Shown here one piece after another: positions 16,201 to 16,603 of a stretch of DNA of 16,603 nucleotides (position 1 is its first letter; every line of letters begins with the position of its first letter). Source of the stretch: Porticoccaceae bacterium. Lineage in GTDB: Bacteria > Pseudomonadota > Gammaproteobacteria > Pseudomonadales > Porticoccaceae. Where the stretch lies: NCBI GenBank assembly GCA_023255165.1, contig JALRJD010000182.1:1-16603 (forward strand). Reading direction: 5' to 3'. The notes beneath the pieces are model-generated. The model was given only the letters and a program-made list of their open reading frames with translations. It did not search any database and was not told the DNA's origin. The position numbers and the translations under genes were made by a program.

Positions 16201-16603
16201 GATATCGCCACCGCCACACCACGATATTTATTCCATTGAAGATTTGGCGCAGCTTATTTTTGACCTGAAGCAGGTCAACCCGGATGCATTGGTCTCGGTC
16301 AAACTGGTTTCGCGTCCCGGTGTCGGTACCATTGCCGCCGGTGTGGCCAAAGCTTACGCGGATTTGATTACCATCTCCGGTTACGACGGCGGCACCGCAG
16401 CCAGCCCGGTGAGTTCGATTCGCTACGCCGGATCGCCCTGGGAACTGGGCCTGACTGAAACCCATCAGACACTGCGTGCCAACGACTTGCGCAACAAGGT
16501 GCGTATTCAGACCGATGGCGGTTTAAAAACCGGCCTCGATGTGATCAAGGCGGCGATTCTTGGCGCCGAGAGCTTTGGCTTCGGTACTGGTCCCATGGTC
16601 GCT
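13298..16603 (+). CDS. gltB: Glutamate synthase (NADPH) large subunit, partial at window end
   Basis: GltB transfers the amide of glutamine to 2-oxoglutarate, giving two glutamates. With GltD it assimilates ammonia alongside glutamine synthetase. 1102 codons are open to the window edge; E. coli GltB has 1486 residues. The first 14 residues are a propeptide removed to expose the N-terminal nucleophile Cys15 in DNCGFGLIAHIKG. The class II amidotransferase domain follows (FHQRFSTNTMPQWPLAQPFR, LAHNGEINTI, GSDSSSLDNMLE), then the central domain (DDIPMAVLS, YFRQQFAQVTNPPIDPLRE) and the FMN-binding synthase domain (NSGEGGEDPARYG, AQGAKPGEGGQLPGGKV, SPPPHHDIYSIEDLAQL, GYDGGT). The sequence ends at GTGPMVA, just before the cysteine cluster that holds the 3Fe-4S centre in the family. 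The start ATG has only a weak TTAGAG ribosome site eight or so bases upstream. gltD is expected downstream but lies outside. Confidence 0.97.
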   Translation, partial: MAQSLCRLDDFKDNCGFGLIAHIKGKTSHKLLLNAIQALTCMTHRGGVAADGKTGDGCGLLMQKPDSFLRSVVAESLQIELPELYAVGAVMLNTDNSKRSAAKTILEQELVAQGLQVLGWREVPTDNNCLGPIALESLPAFEQVFVGPGEISDEKHFSARLYMGRRKAENKLVDDNRFHIASLGTSILSYKGLMMPVDLPGFYLDLADERLETAICVFHQRFSTNTMPQWPLAQPFRMLAHNGEINTIMGNRNWSVARTPKYRSDLLPDLTEAAPLVNRTGSDSSSLDNMLEMLVTGGMDLHLAVRTLVPPAWQNVEDRNPDHRALYDYLSMHQEPWDGPAGLVITDGRYAVCTLDRNGLRPSRWVMTNDDVITVASEIGVYDYRSEDVVAKGRLGPGDILSIDTQEGRILFRDEIEDQLAARHPYKKWLAEGHFAIESSFDMDSIELEGTLSREQIKCYMKMFQVSFEERDQVLRPLAEGGQEATGSMGDDIPMAVLSKKQRNLFDYFRQQFAQVTNPPIDPLREAIVMSLGVELGREESIFSENPVLGTRIGLSGPVLSPRKYYALKHNEFNEFPVVKFALNYNAAEENLQQAIQRVCEEVAEAVRGGTVICILSDHDIHQDKQPIHILLAVGAVHNYLIEQGLRCDANLVASTGYARDSHQIAALIGCGASLVYPYLSYHVLCDLIDSGELLVDVDTAFKQYRKGINKGLLKILSKMGISTIASYRGALLFEAIGLSSEVIDLCFPGLVSRIEGATFSDIEEDQAQLNKMAWKLRKPIEPGGLLKYVHGQEYHAYNPDVVQTMHRAVQSGDFKVWLEYADLVNKRPAATLRDLLQLNCNGTAIDIEQVEPISEIVKRFDSAGMSLGALSPEAHESLAEAMNSLGGRSNSGEGGEDPARYGTIKSSKIKQIASGRFGVTPAYLTSAEVLQIKVAQGAKPGEGGQLPGGKVNALIARLRYSVPGVTLISPPPHHDIYSIEDLAQLIFDLKQVNPDALVSVKLVSRPGVGTIAAGVAKAYADLITISGYDGGTAASPVSSIRYAGSPWELGLTETHQTLRANDLRNKVRIQTDGGLKTGLDVIKAAILGAESFGFGTGPMVA

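Overview
This window looks like a chromosomal housekeeping segment from a gammaproteobacterium, probably a free-living and possibly marine relative of Cellvibrionales or Pseudomonadales. That placement is inferred from gene order and protein character, not from a phylogenetic marker. The order pckA / hslO / hslR / yrfG / mrcA facing pilMNOPQ / aroK / aroB is the block known from Enterobacteria (there hofMNOPQ) and, for the right half continuing into gltB, from Pseudomonas. I see no integrase, transposase, phage structural gene that I can name, CRISPR array, tRNA or rRNA. Apart from the first ~200 bases, the window reads as vertically inherited core genome.

Left half, minus strand (reading from 5740 down to 184): mrcA (penicillin-binding protein 1A), yrfG (HAD-family GMP/IMP nucleotidase), hslR (S4-domain heat-shock RNA-binding protein) and hslO (Hsp33 redox chaperone) are tightly spaced and probably one transcript. 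pckA (ATP-dependent PEP carboxykinase) follows after 127 bases. pckA is cut off after about 306 residues. Beyond position ~184-200 the sequence stops resembling PEP carboxykinase in every minus-strand frame and opens a different minus-strand reading frame that runs off the window edge. This is either an assembly chimera or a real rearrangement.

Centre: a 228-base divergent region (5741-5968) carries a consensus -10 box for mrcA, a 10-bp inverted repeat with a 40-base spacer, and a small GC-rich palindrome. To its right on the plus strand lies pilM-pilN-pilO-pilP-pilQ, encoding the alignment complex and outer-membrane secretin of the type IVa pilus. pilN begins on the base after the pilM stop, and pilO/pilP overlap by 4 bases. 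aroK (shikimate kinase) overlaps the end of pilQ by 4 bases, and aroB (3-dehydroquinate synthase) follows after 143 bases that contain a short 12-bp tandem repeat.

Right end: aroB is followed by a 388-base non-coding stretch with two dyads and a plausible promoter, then gltB (glutamate synthase large subunit), which is open to the window edge and lacks roughly its last quarter. The SPOR-domain gene (damX type) that many relatives carry between aroB and gltB or dam is absent.

Together the genes cover cell-wall synthesis, stress proteostasis, gluconeogenesis, pilus assembly, the shikimate pathway and ammonia assimilation. I did not find a convincing undescribed system. The most useful leads are the break at the left edge and the regulatory-looking structures in the three larger intergenic regions.
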